NCBI GenBank assembly: GCA_949318235.1
Contig: OX439134.1
Location: 31,001,749 to 31,065,748 of the forward strand
From: Ecdyonurus torrentis
Lineage: Eukaryota > Arthropoda > Insecta > Ephemeroptera > Heptageniidae
Direction of reading: 5' to 3'
Length of the DNA stretch: 64,000 nt
Part shown: piece after piece, positions 47,249-59,156 of the stretch
Layout of the letters: each line of letters starts with the position of its first letter
How positions within the stretch are numbered: position 1 is the stretch's first letter
Program-made: the position numbers and the translations under genes
The notes under the pieces: model-generated
What the model was told of the DNA's origin: nothing
Seen by the model: the letters and a program-made list of their open reading frames with translations, nothing else
Database searches by the model: none

Positions 47249-47339
47249 AGTACTGATGGTTTAAGTGATATAGTATGTGTATTTAAAACATTCATATTAT
47301 TATGTATATATATAACAGATCCATTTCATGATTTATCAT

Positions 47340-47731
47340 TGTAAGATTTTTTTTATGCTCTACAACAAAACTGAAAATTAATATTGATTTGGCCTGATTC
47401 GTTAAGTTCTTATTTACTTTAATTATTTGTAAGTGGTTGTTATGGAGTTGTCTGTATATGACGTCACAGCACCCGGGTCTCTGATTGGCTGACACAAATC
47501 GCCGCAAAAAACAAAATTTAAAATATTCACGGCAATTTGTGCTAGCCAATCAGCGACCTGAGGGACTGTGACGGTGACGTCATATACAAGCGACACCATA
47601 TCAGTCACTTACAAATAATAAAAAATAAATTAAAGATCAATGAGTCTGGCGAAATCAATATTGATTTTCAAGTATTTTAAGATATAACGTTCAATTAAAC
47701 AAGTGGTCGTATGTATGTTGGCTATGCCTTT
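47340..47731. mobile_element. Hairpin MITE family G (F-related)
   Basis: Arms share AAAATCAATATTGATTT and a TGACGTCA in each arm (47459, 47575). The loop has GATTGGCTGACACAAATCGC and its complement TGCTAGCCAATCAGCG. The right end GGCTATGCCTTTAAT matches the terminal motif of families B, C and F; the left end is damaged. Confidence 0.7.
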
Positions 47732-48177
47732 AATATATTAAAAACTCCAATATTTTAATTTTAAAATACTACAGTATATCGTCTTAGTTATATAATTTCT
47801 GTTCCACATGTTACGTTTATTAAAATAGTTACATAACAAATCGTTATATAAGAATGTCAAATAGTAAAGATGTAATTTAATATGTACATAACAATTTTCA
47901 TTAATTAAACTTTGGTATGCGTGTTAGATACAATAGAAACATAAACATGAATGAAACAGATGTCAGGAATAGTTTATATTATATTTTACGTAACTTTGAA
48001 ATCTGTCAGCAAGTTTTCTTAATGATCTCTATATACGTCTTGTATGGCACTTGAAGTATTTATAATTGTCACATTATACGCCGTATTTGTGGTAGTAATA
48101 ATAGGCAGGATTGTGATAATATATTTAAACATTCAAAACCCTTGCTATGAAAATTAATTGGTAAAATAAAATGGCTG

Positions 48178-48363
48178 CTTATGTTTGGCTAAAAAAAACA
48201 ACAATGGAAAAGAAAGTGCCTGAAAAGGAAACCACGTGATCTTAAAAGTGGGATAGGTGGCTCAGGCCTAGCTTGCTGTTTGTGTGAAGTTTTCTCCCAA
48301 TTTTACCGTCACGTGGTTTCCTTTTCCGGCACTTCCCTTTCCTGTTTTTAGGGTAAACATAAG
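48178..48363. mobile_element. Hairpin MITE family N, copy 2
   Basis: CTTATGTTTGGCTAAAAA to TTTTAGGGTAAACATAAG. Arms with GGAAACCACGTGATCTTAAA; diverged termini. Confidence 0.68.
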
Positions 48364-48390
48364 GTCTGCTTATGAGTGTGTCTATGTGTG

Positions 48391-48569
48391 CTTCTGTTTA
48401 CTCAAAATGCGGAAAAGGAAGTGCCGGAAAGGGAAACCACGTGACGGTAAAAGTGGGAGAAAAGTTGGTGCCAGCAGCAAGCTAGGCCTGAGCTATACCT
48501 ATTCCACTTTTACCGTCACGCGGTTTCCTCTTCCAGCACTTCCTTTTCCACATTTTGAGTAAACATAAG
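48391..48569. mobile_element. Hairpin MITE family N, copy 3
   Basis: CTTCTGTTTACTCAAAATGC to GCATTTTGAGTAAACATAAG-like right end. Near the 25-kb copy in sequence but with the loop inverted (GTGCCAGCAGCAAGCTAGGC). It lies 27 bp after copy 2. Confidence 0.7.
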
Positions 48570-48575
48570 TAGTCA

Positions 48576-48655
48576 AGTTTACTCTCACTTTTACCGTCAT
48601 GTAATTTCCGTTTCTGGCAATTCAATTTTCGGTTCTTATAAGGTTTACATAAATT
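48576..48655. mobile_element. Hairpin MITE family N, half copy
   Basis: Only one arm: CACTTTTACCGTCATGTAAT, TTCGGTTCTTATAAGGTTTA. Immediately follows copy 3. Confidence 0.45.
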
Positions 48656-48780
48656 CCAAGTTGTCGAAATATTGATATTCATAAACCGTGTTCTCTTGCT
48701 CCAAAAAAATGCGAAATTCCATTTAAAAAGCATTAGGTGATCAATATTTTCTGTTAATGGTTTAGAGCACAAGATGAGAT
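48655..48780 (+). repeat. Dispersed repeat Z, copy 1
   Basis: AAAAAATGCGAAATTCCATT and AAAGCATTAGGTGATCAATA match the 60.3-kb repeat. Ends in GATGAGATGAGA microsatellite. Confidence 0.5.
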
Positions 48781-48835
48781 GAGATGAGAAGATGAGAATA
48801 TATTTTGCAATTTGGGCCTTATACACCGAAAAAAA

Positions 48836-49028
48836 TAAGTATGTAATAATTATGTTAGCTCATTTTCAGTACCATTTAATGTTCTATCATACAAAATAAT
48901 CTAAGCTACACTGCATGCATAATAATTATATTATTACATAATATTATGTTGGAACAACAACATGTATATCATTTATGCTATGATGACATAAATGCAGCAT
49001 AAATTATGCAATTTATTTTTCTCGTGTA
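48836..49028. mobile_element. MITE family E copy
   Basis: ATAAGTATGTAATAATTATG to AAATTATGCAATTTATTTTT, then CTCGTG. TATGATGACATAAATGCAGC is close to the family consensus. Confidence 0.6.
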
Positions 49029-49228
49029 GGTTGCAAAATTTTAAAAAAATTATAATAAAAATTCTGCATGGTAACACTATAAATTTCTTATTTAATTGAA
49101 TTTTTTATACTAAAATTTTAATCTGTTAAAAAAAATGTTGAATCTCTTAAGTCAAAGCACAATTTGAGTCTTAAAGCAAAGTTGTTACTACGCGCGGAAA
49201 AATAAAATTAAGACAGAAAGAAAAAAGA

Positions 49229-49288
<60 letters not shown>

Positions 49289-51020
49289 GAGGTGGAGGTG
49301 GGAAGTTGTATGTTATATAATTCACATTGCTGAAGTCAAAAATAGCCATATTACATAACAACTATGCCAGGTCCGTAATACATTTATTAACCAAACGTAT
49401 GTCAATGTTATTATAAGTAATTCTATGTTATAATTATTATAGTTATTTAATATTATTATTATTCATGCTGCGTTATATAACAGATAGAATTACCAAAAAA
49501 ATATTCATTTGCAATTTTAAACATTTAACTTTTTTTTATTTGTTTATTTTTTATCATTCAGATTCAACAAATGCGTTTAAAACCTGGACAAATGGTATGA
49601 ATGTAATGTTTTAAGTATACGTACTCTCTCAAGAAAATGATGCCCATGTTAAATTATTAAATAAAAAAAAATGACGTAAATTTTGAAATGTGCTCCAAAA
49701 AAATAGATACAAAGAACAACATGAGTAATATGTTCATAAAAATTATGCCATTTAACTTTTTTTTTTTTTTTTTTAATTGCTCAAACCTTTTTTTTTTATG
49801 ACATTTTCTGAATGTAAATAAAAAAGAAAATGTACCATTATGTTTACTAACTATATTGTACAGTAAAATTAATTTTCACTACAAAATAATAACTTTTCTC
49901 AACCAAATTAAAAGGATTAAATAATAGAAATAATTTTAAAAAAAGATTTAAAGTCACATTTTTTGAGCTTGTCATAACATAATAAATGTATATTATATAA
50001 GTGAATGTCTTTTAATTTAATTTTGTATAATAAAGAAATGTTATTATTATTAATATTTTTTACGCATTATATCAAAAGTATCAAGTTGAGTCAATATGTA
50101 TTACGTAAATTGTTTTATAGATATTATATATGTGTGTATATCTTCATTATCATTTTTTTGCTTTCTTGTTTGATTATTGGCATATTGAAAAATTATTTTT
50201 ATATTAGTTATTTTTGTTTGAAATGAAAAATAATTGAATTCTAATTTAATCCAACCGATAAGGCAATTGCCTTGGTTGGATATGTATTTTGAGATAAAAA
50301 GTATAACAATAATAATAAAAAAAAAGTGCAGTTGATAGCATAATAAAGTTACAACAAGCATTGGTCTTGCCATTATTTACAAACAATACAAAAAAAATAT
50401 AAACAATGCAAACAGTACTTAATATTAAATGTATTACATTTAATTGAAAATAGCCTCTTCTATATTACATCAATCTATATTGAGTAGAAATAAAGTCACG
50501 CTGAAAATTCATTCTACTATAGTATGTAACATAATGTAGAGTAATGTAAAAACTATCAAACACCTAAATATTCTAAAATATCTTATAATTAGAGTTTTTA
50601 AACGATACGTATAGACAACCTATATTTATTTCTCATGAGAAAACATTGCTTGCACTTTGCCCATCTGCTCCTAATGAAAACTTTTGTCCATAGCTGTACA
50701 GTATTATTATTATTTGGATATTTTTACTACGTGCCCAACAGGGAAATTTAAAAAAAAATGCGTACTATGTACATAGAAATGTATTAAATTTATGCTATGG
50801 TATATTATATTACTGTATAAATATGCAAATACCATAAATGTTTTTATTATGGAATAGAGAAATTACATAATTATTTTGTACAATATCTATTGTGCAGTTT
50901 AACACCGATTTTATTCACTACAAACAAACCCGTGATAGAAAAATATTGAAGAGCGAATGAATGAGGATCTTGGCTGGACGAAAAATGTACGAAAATTGTA
51001 ACGTAAAATTAAAAAAAAAA
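49029..51020. other. AT-rich non-coding DNA
   Basis: One (GA)n tract and poly-T runs. A short perfect hairpin AACCAAGGCAATTGCC... pairing around 50255-50278 is the only structure seen. Confidence 0.45.
49232..49286. repeat. (GA)n microsatellite
   Basis: About 27 units, followed by GGGAGGTGGAGGTGGGAAG. Confidence 0.92.
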
Positions 51021-51428
51021 ATGAATGAATGAATGAACGAACGAACGAATGAATGAATGAATGAATGAATGAATGAATGAATGAATGAATGAATGAATGA
51101 ATGAATGAATGAATGAATGAATGAATGAATGAATGAATGAATGAATGAATGAATGAATGAATGAATGAATGAATGAATGAATGAATGAATGAATGAATGA
51201 ATGAATGAATGAATGAATGAATGAATGAATGAATGAATGAATGAATGAATGAATGAATGAATGAATGAATGAATGAATGAATGAATGAATGAATGAATGA
51301 ATGAATGAATGAATGAATGAATGAATGAATGAATGAATGAATGAATGAATGAATGAATGAATGAATGAATGAATGAATGAATGAATGAATGAATGAATGA
51401 ATGAATGAATGAATGAATGAATGAATGA
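51021..51428. repeat. (GAAT)n array of 408 bp
   Basis: About 102 ATGA units, with a short run of ACGA variants at 51036-51047 near the left end. Otherwise uninterrupted. The Phe-Ile-His-Ser frames on the minus strand are artefacts. Confidence 0.95.
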
Positions 51429-51837
51429 CATTCATTGAATGGTATTTATTGAATAATATTTCAATATTACATTTAATGTATCATGCAATTCATTATCATT
51501 ATCAGCTTGTTACAATAAAAATTGTGAAACATTCTACTCATCACGTATCTTTCAATTTAACACATCAATCGTTCATTGAAGTAAGTATGATTTATCACTT
51601 ACATACAAAATTGATCATTTAACATTCCATATCAGATATTTATATCAAGATTACGCGAGCTATGTAAAATGCTTATTTCTAAGTAATTATCACTGATAAT
51701 AGGGATAATTTTTATCGTAAAGCTATAGTACACTGAAAAAAAAATCTATATATATATATATTTTTTTTTTTCATCTTTGATATATTTTTTTATTCCTTTT
51801 AACGCTCTTGAGATAGTGACTAAGTGACTATTGTTGT

Positions 51838-52168
51838 TTAAGGCGGTAAATCAGGTACTTCGGGATTTGAATAAAACGTTGTCAAGAGAGGAATATCAGA
51901 ATTTTTGCACAGTGATACATTAGGATAAGGTATCTCCAAAAATGTAAAAAGTTTGGGGGGTCACCATGCTAGATTTTTAATTATGATTTTTTTTGAAGTT
52001 TTAGTCTCATAAGAGCTCAAGTTAATTTCAATAATTATTTTCTTTCTTATCTGATGGTCACGGGTTCTGAAAATTTTATCATAGGTAGCTGTTACTGTTA
52101 ACTTTCAAATGGCATCATTAAAGTTTGCTAGTTTTCTTTTTCGATTTTGAAATGCAAGTTATCTAAAC
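51838..52168 (+). mobile_element. Repeat family V, copy 4
   Basis: AAGGCGGTAAATCAGGTACT to AAATGCAAGTTATCTAAACA. CATAGGTAGCTGTTACTGTT is one of the empty-site references for the TTA insertion at 15.2 kb. Confidence 0.7.
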
Positions 52169-52169
52169 A

Positions 52170-52268
52170 CAGCCCAAAAATCACACTTGTTCGATGCTGA
52201 GCAATGTGTTCATTGCTCCAGTATGGTGTCGATGCGCATTCAGTATGACGTCATGCGGAAACATTCTA
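52170..52268 (+). mobile_element. MITE family A, fragment
   Basis: A right-end fragment with GATGCTGAGCAATG, ATGACGTCATGCGG and a decayed terminus. It abuts the family-V repeat at 51.8-52.17 kb. Confidence 0.5.
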
Positions 52269-52740
52269 TTGTATATAAGTACTTAAAAAAATTTAATAAA
52301 TATATTTTTATTCATTACTTTTTTTTACCAAATTTTTTAATGACAATATAATTAATTTTACAATGATTGTTATTCACTTTCTTTTTTTTTTATCATAAAT
52401 CATATTATTTATTTACAAGAAAAAAGAACATTACTATAATATTTATGACTTCTTTGTGTCCTACATTACATAAGTACTGTATAAAAATAACTTGAAGATA
52501 AAATAGTTTATAGTGTCAAGTTGACGAGATGAAAAAAAAAAAAAAAAAAAAAAAAAAAAGTGGTAGAATGTGCGTTAAAGTCATCACAGTGTAAAATGTC
52601 ACAGAAATAAATCCACGTTAGCAAGGTTATAGGTTTATAAATACAAACCATAGTAGCGATATCGCGTATGAAAAATATATTAATATATTGCTACACCAAG
52701 AAAACTTATATCTAGCGACTTTATAGGATGATTATATTCA

Positions 52741-52919
52741 CAGGCTCGGACTGGCCATAAGAGCAAGTCCGCGATAGCAAACGTGCCCCCACCCCTGTTT
52801 GGCGGCTCTTAAGACCCAAAAAGGGGTGTAACCAGGGTGGTATGCCTCTTTTGTGGCCCCTAGAGAGGATGTTACACCTCTTTCGCGGACGAGGCCTCTT
52901 GAGTGCCAGTCCGACCCTG
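52741..52919. mobile_element. hAT-type MITE (179 bp)
   Basis: CAGGCTCGGACTGGCCATAA and complement of CAGGGTCGGACTGGC at the right. Flanks TATATTCA and TATAAAAA match at 6 of 8 bases, a decayed 8-bp duplication. GC-rich interior (GGGGTGTAACCAGGGTGG). Confidence 0.65.
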
Positions 52920-52930
52920 TATAAAAATAA

Positions 52931-53150
52931 AAGTCAAGTAAGCACCAAATAACATGGACTAAGATAGGAAAATGGCACATTTTACCAGTTTAAAAACATT
53001 TATAGCAATATTTTTGATAGCTTAATTAAAAGTAGCTAATTGAGGTTAAATAAGGGTTTTAAGTATATGCGAGAAAAATAATAATAAAAATTAACTAATT
53101 TTCCACAGAAAATAGCCGAAAATCAAGTTTGTCCTATATGCTGAACACTG
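52931..53150 (+). mobile_element. MITE family A, fragment
   Basis: Left and middle parts of the family (ATAGGAAAATGGCACATTTT, GTCCTATATGCTGAACACTG), ends decayed. It follows the hAT-type MITE at 52741-52919. Confidence 0.45.
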
Positions 53151-54409
53151 TAACACTTTATACTACAGTATCTGAATTGTATATTTAAAGTTCAGTAACA
53201 ATAGAGGTTATCGGTGAGGCACGCAAGAAAAACCCTATGGTGCCAAAAATTTTCTATCTTTTTAGCATTGTAGAACTGTTTTTTTCTTTCACGGAAGAAA
53301 AGCTAAAAATATATTTAAATAAGGGATACTAGACACTCTTTTACTTGTTCTTAGCTATAATGAAAAAAACGTAATAGTTCTTCATCGACGATAAACTCCA
53401 TTGTATTTTTATAAATGTTAATAACAAAATTCTGTAATAAAATTTATTACAAAGTGGCTACATTTTATAGATATTTTGAATGTGAATGACATATCTTTAA
53501 AATTTGGGAATATATATATATATATCATTATTTCAGCATAAGTTTATTTGTTTTTGCCTTCAATTAAAAGCATGTGATTGTGAACCCAATTGCAAACCGA
53601 TGGACAAATCGATTTGAAATTTGGTTTACATGCTATTAAAAGAAAAACTAAAATTAAAAAAAAAAAAAATGCCCACACGTCAGAGGTTAATCAATAATCA
53701 TTAAATGTATATAATAATTGCAATGAAAAATATTTGAACAAAAGAAATTGCTAACAATATAAAGAAAATATTATAATTACATACATAAATAGCTATTACT
53801 TGATTAAAATAATATTAATTTATTTTGAAGTAGTTATAATAAAAAATGTTCCACGATTGCCTTGCAAATAGTTATTTATGCATATGATTAACTTACAGTT
53901 TAGTTAACCGGTTACTAGACTTGAAACATTATTATAAAGAGAAAATTATTATTTATATAAGAATTAATCATATAAATTATTAAATAATAATTATAATTAA
54001 ATTATATTTTATTGAAGATATCATTTCCTTATATGGATGTTATATATATTTTTGTTATTTCAATTCTACCTTGCTACACTCGAGATTAGATGATATGGCT
54101 GAAATAACGCTGTATGCGGCTTAATAAAAGATTATTAATATTATTAATTATTTAATTAATTTAATTTATTATAATTATTATTTAAGAAACATTAAAATTA
54201 AGTAGAGGAAAGAATATTATATTTTAAGTTTTGAAACAACTTTTAAATTAAGTCAAGATTGAACGTAATTTAAAAAAATAATAATAACGCACTTCAAGCG
54301 ATACTTAACCCTAAAAATAAGTAATTTTTGTTCTTTTCTAAAATACTTCAATAGAAATTAGTCGATTATTCTATTAGCACGCGGGATGAGTGAGCCCCGA
54401 GAGGGAAAA
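53151..54409. other. AT-rich non-coding DNA
   Basis: Contains the tentative LINE-like tail at 54.1 kb. Nothing else recognised. Confidence 0.45.
54055..54150 (+). repeat. LINE-like 3' end fragment
   Basis: CACTCGAGATTAGATGATAT, ACGCTGTATGCGGCTTAATA then AAAAGATTATTAATATT repeats. Assignment is tentative. Confidence 0.25.
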
Positions 54410-54984
54410 AATGGCGTATTTCTTTATAGCTACGAATCCTATAACTTATTTAAGATATTCGTTTTTGAGTTTTTATGAGTAGCTAAAATAATGCATTTTA
54501 GCAAATTATTAACAACAATAGCTATTTTAAATTAAAATAACTTAAAACAACTTAAATAAGCTATATGTGTTTTCATTCATGTTAAAGTCAACGTCATGAG
54601 TGAGTACTAAATAACATTGGCCGGTATAGGAAAATGGCACATTTTGCCAATTTAAAAATACTTCGCAATTTTTTTGAGAGCATTGATGTTGTTAACAGGT
54701 TGAATTAGTACCTCAAGTATGCAAGAAAAATAATAATGACCAAAAAATAGCTAATTTACCAAAGAAAATAGCCAAAAACTACGTTTGTCCTATGCTGAGC
54801 AATGTTATTCATTGCTCAAGAAGAGCATCGAAAAGCACTCAGAATGACGTCATGCGTACACTCCCTATTGTTAATAATTTGATAAAATGCATTATTTTAT
54901 AGTTACTCATAAAATAGCTCATTAATTGGTAATCTTAAAAAAATTAGGATTCGTATATAACTGAAATAATGCACTCTTTTTTAG
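54410..54984. mobile_element. MITE family D, split by family-A copy 9
   Basis: Left half 54410-54560 (ACGAATCCTATAACTTATTT, GAGTAGCTAAAATAATGCA) and right half 54869-54984 (ATGCATTATTTTATAGTTAC, TGCACTCTTTTTTAGTG). Confidence 0.65.
54561..54868 (+). mobile_element. MITE family A, copy 9, inserted in a family-D MITE
   Basis: Left end CTATATGTGTTTTCATTCAT and right end ATGCGTACACTCCCTAT, with ATGACGTCAT. The flanks 54410-54560 and 54869-54984 are the two halves of a family-D element. Confidence 0.7.
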
Positions 54985-55041
54985 TGAAAAAGTCTGCAAT
55001 GTTTATTTTTAGTTTAGACAAAAATGTACCTATCTTAAATT

Positions 55042-55153
55042 TGTAAGTTCTAGCGCGCAAGTCTTACTCTTTGAGTGTATAATAATAATAAAAATTTAAA
55101 ATTTTGGATTCCGGGACACTCAAAATGTAAGACTATGGCGCGCTAGAACTTAA
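55042..55153. mobile_element. Short MITE family S, copy 2
   Basis: TAAGTTCTAGCGCGC with exact complement GCGCGCTAGAACTTA; inner AGTCTTACTCTTTGAGTG / CACTCAAAATGTAAGACT. Confidence 0.62.
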
Positions 55154-55185
55154 AAAGTTGAGATAAATTTATACTCTTGGTCATT

Positions 55186-55221
<36 letters not shown>

Positions 55222-55314
55222 AGACTGTATTAGCTTAATAATGCTTGTAAATAATATTTTATTACCGTACTGAAGTAAATTATTATTTTCATATTTTAGG
55301 TATAATGTAGTAAT

Positions 55315-55590
55315 TTTATTAAAAACACCCCTAACTTTAATTGACATCGGGAGGCCAAGGGTGGACCCTAGCAATGGGTACTGACAGTGAAATGTTGCTA
55401 CAGAACCTTAATTATGTTTGTAAGTTATTTTCTACCAGAATGAAGCACAAAAACTTTTGTTGTTTGTATTTTTATGTCAAAAAAGTACGATTTTCCTCGA
55501 AACACCCCTAATTTTAAGTGATGCTAGGTTGTTAAGGGTTGACTCTAGCGATGGGTATCAACTATCAAATTCTGCTATCTAATTAATTCA
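55315..55590. repeat. Direct duplication, units about 178 bp apart
   Basis: AACACCCCTAACTTTAATTG...GGTGGACCCTAGCAATGGGT at 55322 is repeated with changes at 55501 (AACACCCCTAATTTTAAGTG...TTGACTCTAGCGATGGGT). Confidence 0.55.
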
Positions 55591-55777
55591 TTTTGATACT
55601 TTTTAAACTCATTCATAACTTTTTCTAGTCCGAGAATTTACGTCAAATCAATCACCATGTTATCATATGCCAAAACATATACAGTAACTGAAAATGTCCA
55701 ATTTTTTTAAGAATATTTATTCCTATTTTCATTTCAGTTATGTTGTTTAGCTAAAAATTATTATTATACATTGTTTC

Positions 55778-56952
55778 CAGGGCCGGCTTGGCCATAAGAC
55801 GAGGTCTGCGATCGCAGACCGGGCCAACGTCATTGCGGGCCAAGCGGGCCAGAAAAAAAAAAAAAAAAAAAAAGAAAGTAAGAAAGAAAAAGAAAGAAGA
55901 AGAAGACAATAATTTAAATTTACTCAAAAGTTTGCAGCACAATATAATAGTTTTTCTACTTCTACAGTTTATTTAATTCAGAGACAGAGCAGAGAAATGA
56001 AAATCTTAGTTATGAAAAAAATTAGTATACGTAGTGAAAGTGAAAAATCTGATAATGAATCTGATCAGGGCCGGCTTGGCATAAGACGTAAGGCCGGGAT
56101 CCCGCGGCCCGGGCTTTTGACTTTGCGGGCCTTTTTGCTTGCTCTTAATTAGTAAAAAAAAAAGAGAGAGAGAGAGAGAGAGAAGAAAAAACAACTAAAC
56201 TTTAAAACCTTTGCCAGCATATTTTTTTAAATTTAATTTTGTATCATATGAATTTAATCATTGATGCATGCACACAAATTACTTGAAATGCGCATTTTTA
56301 TTGTAACTAAAAAAAAAAAAAAAAAAAAATTGCATTGAGATCATTGCAAGCCAACTAAATTTTTTTTATGCACTTGGGCCAGCTAGGCATAAGGCCGTAC
56401 AAGTTAATCCGCGGGCTCCTGGATAGGGACTTTGCTTTTGCGGGCCTTTGGTTCTGATGGAAAAAAAATCAATTAAAAAAAGTTGAAAGGTACTTTGAAA
56501 AATAGCTCACTTTTTTATTATTTGAAAAGAAGTGATATCATTTTTTTAATTATCAGTTTCAATTAAACCCTTCTTTTTAAGCCGTCGTATTTGAGTTTTT
56601 TTCAATACTTCTTGCACTATAGTATGTAAATAAAATATTATATTTTGGAAAGTTATTAAATTCATAGCCCTATATTTATATTTTATTTATATTATTTACA
56701 ATTTTTTTTTCTAAACACGAGATGAGCCCGTAAATGACTCGTTAAAAAAAAAGCATTTGCAAAGAGTACAAGATAAAAAAAAGGATAAAACCTTTTTTTT
56801 AGTACAATATATTTATAATTCTCTATAGCATGTAAAATCAATTGTTAATACTTAAAAATAATAATAATTTACAACTTTTGTCTTCAAAATGAAAATAAAT
56901 TTTTGTATATAATGAGAATTGAGCCTTTTTTTTTTTTTGACACAGGTTCAAG

Positions 56953-56996
<44 letters not shown>

Positions 56997-57544
56997 TGGC
57001 CTAAATATTGATTTCCCCAAGTAATGGCTCGTTTTTTTCAAATTTAAGCTCAAAATCAAGCTCTTTCAAGTCAAACCATTCGAAAAAATTTTAAGTTATC
57101 TACACCTATAATTATAAATTTACAAATCCCTGTTCTGCTCCCCCCCCCCCTTTTTTTCTTTTTTCCCCCATACTTCAATTAAATCATTACATTTTAACAA
57201 TTTCCTTCAATATAGTTTATTTTCGATCATACATCAATTTTTGTCTTGTATTTTTTTTAAGGTGGCCGAAGGTCATGTCATGTAGATCGTAGTATATCAA
57301 AATAATGTCATGGTGCAATTGCATACTTATTTTTCAATATAATAGTGTTACACATTATTTTAAAAAATGTAAAAAAAATTAAAATTTAATTCAAAATTAG
57401 CGTAAAAACCAGTGCCACGCCCCCTTTTAAAAAAAATTTCGCCTGCGGCGCAATCTGGGGGGCTGGCGCCCCCCAGACCCCCCAGCATATGCGGGCCAAT
57501 TCCCAGATTGCCAGACCGGGCCAACGTGCCCCAAGCCGGCCCTG
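55778..57544. mobile_element. hAT-type element, 1767 bp, 8-bp target duplication ATTGTTTC
   Basis: CAGGGCCGGCTTGGCCATAA at the left, GCCCCAAGCCGGCCCTG at the right, and ATTGTTTC duplicated (55770-55777, 57545-57552). CAGGG termini and an 8-bp duplication are hAT hallmarks. Two further left-end-like copies lie inside (56067, 56378). The interior is poly-A rich and I see no transposase, so it is non-autonomous. Confidence 0.82.
56067..56130 (+). repeat. Second hAT-type left end inside the element
   Basis: CAGGGCCGGCTTGGCATAAG repeats the terminus 289 bp inside. A third, decayed copy (GGGCCAGCTAGGCATAAGGC) stands at about 56378. Each is followed by GCGGGCC-rich sequence. This suggests nested insertions into a relative or local duplication. 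Confidence 0.6.
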
Positions 57545-57552
57545 ATTGTTTC

Positions 57553-58979
57553 AATAATATAAATTAATTAATTGCTTATTTGAAATATTTGAACCAGTTA
57601 ATAGCATTGAACCACCAATTTTGCCCATAACTGCCATAGTTTTGGCAACACTGTGCAAAAATTTGGCAACGTTGCAGTTTGAAAATTTACATGGGCATGT
57701 AAAAAATTATGCCCAACAATTTTTGTTTGAAACTTTTTTCTCTATCTTGCACAGTTTAAGTGTAAAATAATAAACACCCTTACTTTGAACCTTTAAGGGT
57801 CCCTTAGGGTCGGAAGGGGTAAAGTAAAAATTGAGTACCGAGGGTCAAAAAGACCATCGGGGTCTCAAGTAAATGTGTACCAAGTTTCATTACTCTGGAA
57901 TTATTTGCACGAGTGGAAAATATTTTCCAATAGCAGCCCGCGCTACTTAATGTATGCGCGCTGCGTAGCAAGTTTGCCGCGGAGCGAGCTCCTCGCGCTC
58001 TTTCTTTCTCTATAACTTTTCCGATTTTCACAGCACAATAAAAATAAAAACAGTTTTGAAATAGCAATAATATTTCCTAAAACGTTTATTTCATACAATT
58101 TTGGGATAAAATTGTTATTTCATACTCAAAATCAACGTTTTGAGCAACTGTTATGTGCATAAAAAATTTTAATCACCGATTAAACTATAATTAAATGCTA
58201 AATTTGCTCTTTCTATTTTTTTCCTATTAGCCTGGTATCTTAGCTTTGTAAACATGGCTTTAAAAATATTCTAGCATTATTATATTAGTTAGAATAAATT
58301 TTCTCCTGAAACATAATTGTCCGATTAAACTACCATTAATTAGCATGAAGCTCCGGTTAAAAAATCTGCAATTTTATAATGCCGGATTCAGAATTTTTTT
58401 CTCTACCAGGTTCTGTAAAAATTAGCCGGTTAACAATTTTCGCCAGGTTAAGGTATAAATTGAAGTATTTTTACCACACTATTCTTAAAATTTTCTATTT
58501 TCTATAAACTGCCTAGGTCAATAAAATATCTTACTTCTTGTCTGTTCCCATATATAGTAATGGCTGTGCTACATTACATAAAATATAATGTAAAATATAC
58601 ATAATAATTATATGTAATAATAAATAAAAATAATAATAATAATAATTTTACGTTATTTCTTTCATCAGTGTTATTATTTTATATGCTCTTGCAGAATAGA
58701 AAAGTAATTAATTAAAATAATTTTTATCGTTTTTATTATTAAGTACATATATACATACACTAGTATTTTTATAAAGTTTAAAATTAATCGGCGTACAATC
58801 AAGTCAACTAAAAGTTGCTGCACTCATTTACATCAAAATCGTTTAATATAAGAATAAAATACACATTAAGTTAAATTTATATAAAATAGGATGCCTCTTG
58901 AATATAAATACAGTTCATTTCTTTATAATTTAATGTACATTTTCTCGCGCTCAAAAAAGTGCAAGTAATAATAAAAACT
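57553..58979. other. Unassigned DNA with a GC-rich block
   Basis: 57780-58030 contains GGTCCCTTAGGGTCGGAAGG, GTACCAAGTTTCATTACTCT and a GC-rich block GCGCGCTGCGTAGCAAGTTT / CCGCGGAGCGAGCTCCTCGC. It looks like part of a repeat from its abrupt composition change, but no second copy is in the window. The remainder is AT-rich. Confidence 0.4.
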
Positions 58980-59105
58980 TGCTGAAGGCTATAAATCAGG
59001 TAATGCGGTAATTTTAATAAATTTTGTAATGATAGAAAAATCAACTTTTATGAACAGTGATGTCTTATTTGCCAATATTACAAAAAGTTTGAGGGGCCCT
59101 CGTGT
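58980..59105 (+). mobile_element. Repeat family V, left-end fragment
   Basis: GGCTATAAATCAGGTAATGC and CAAAAAGTTTGAGGGGCCCT correspond to the first 120 bp of the family; the rest is lost. Confidence 0.5.
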
Positions 59106-59156
59106 TTAAAGAAAATATAATATAATATAACACAAATCATGATAAGTAAAAGTGTT

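Noticed and set aside
47292..47608. Minus-strand frames of 61-85 codons
   Set aside because: They run through a hairpin MITE.
50911..51435. Phe-Ile-His-Ser reading frames on the minus strand
   Set aside because: Artefact of the (GAAT)n array.
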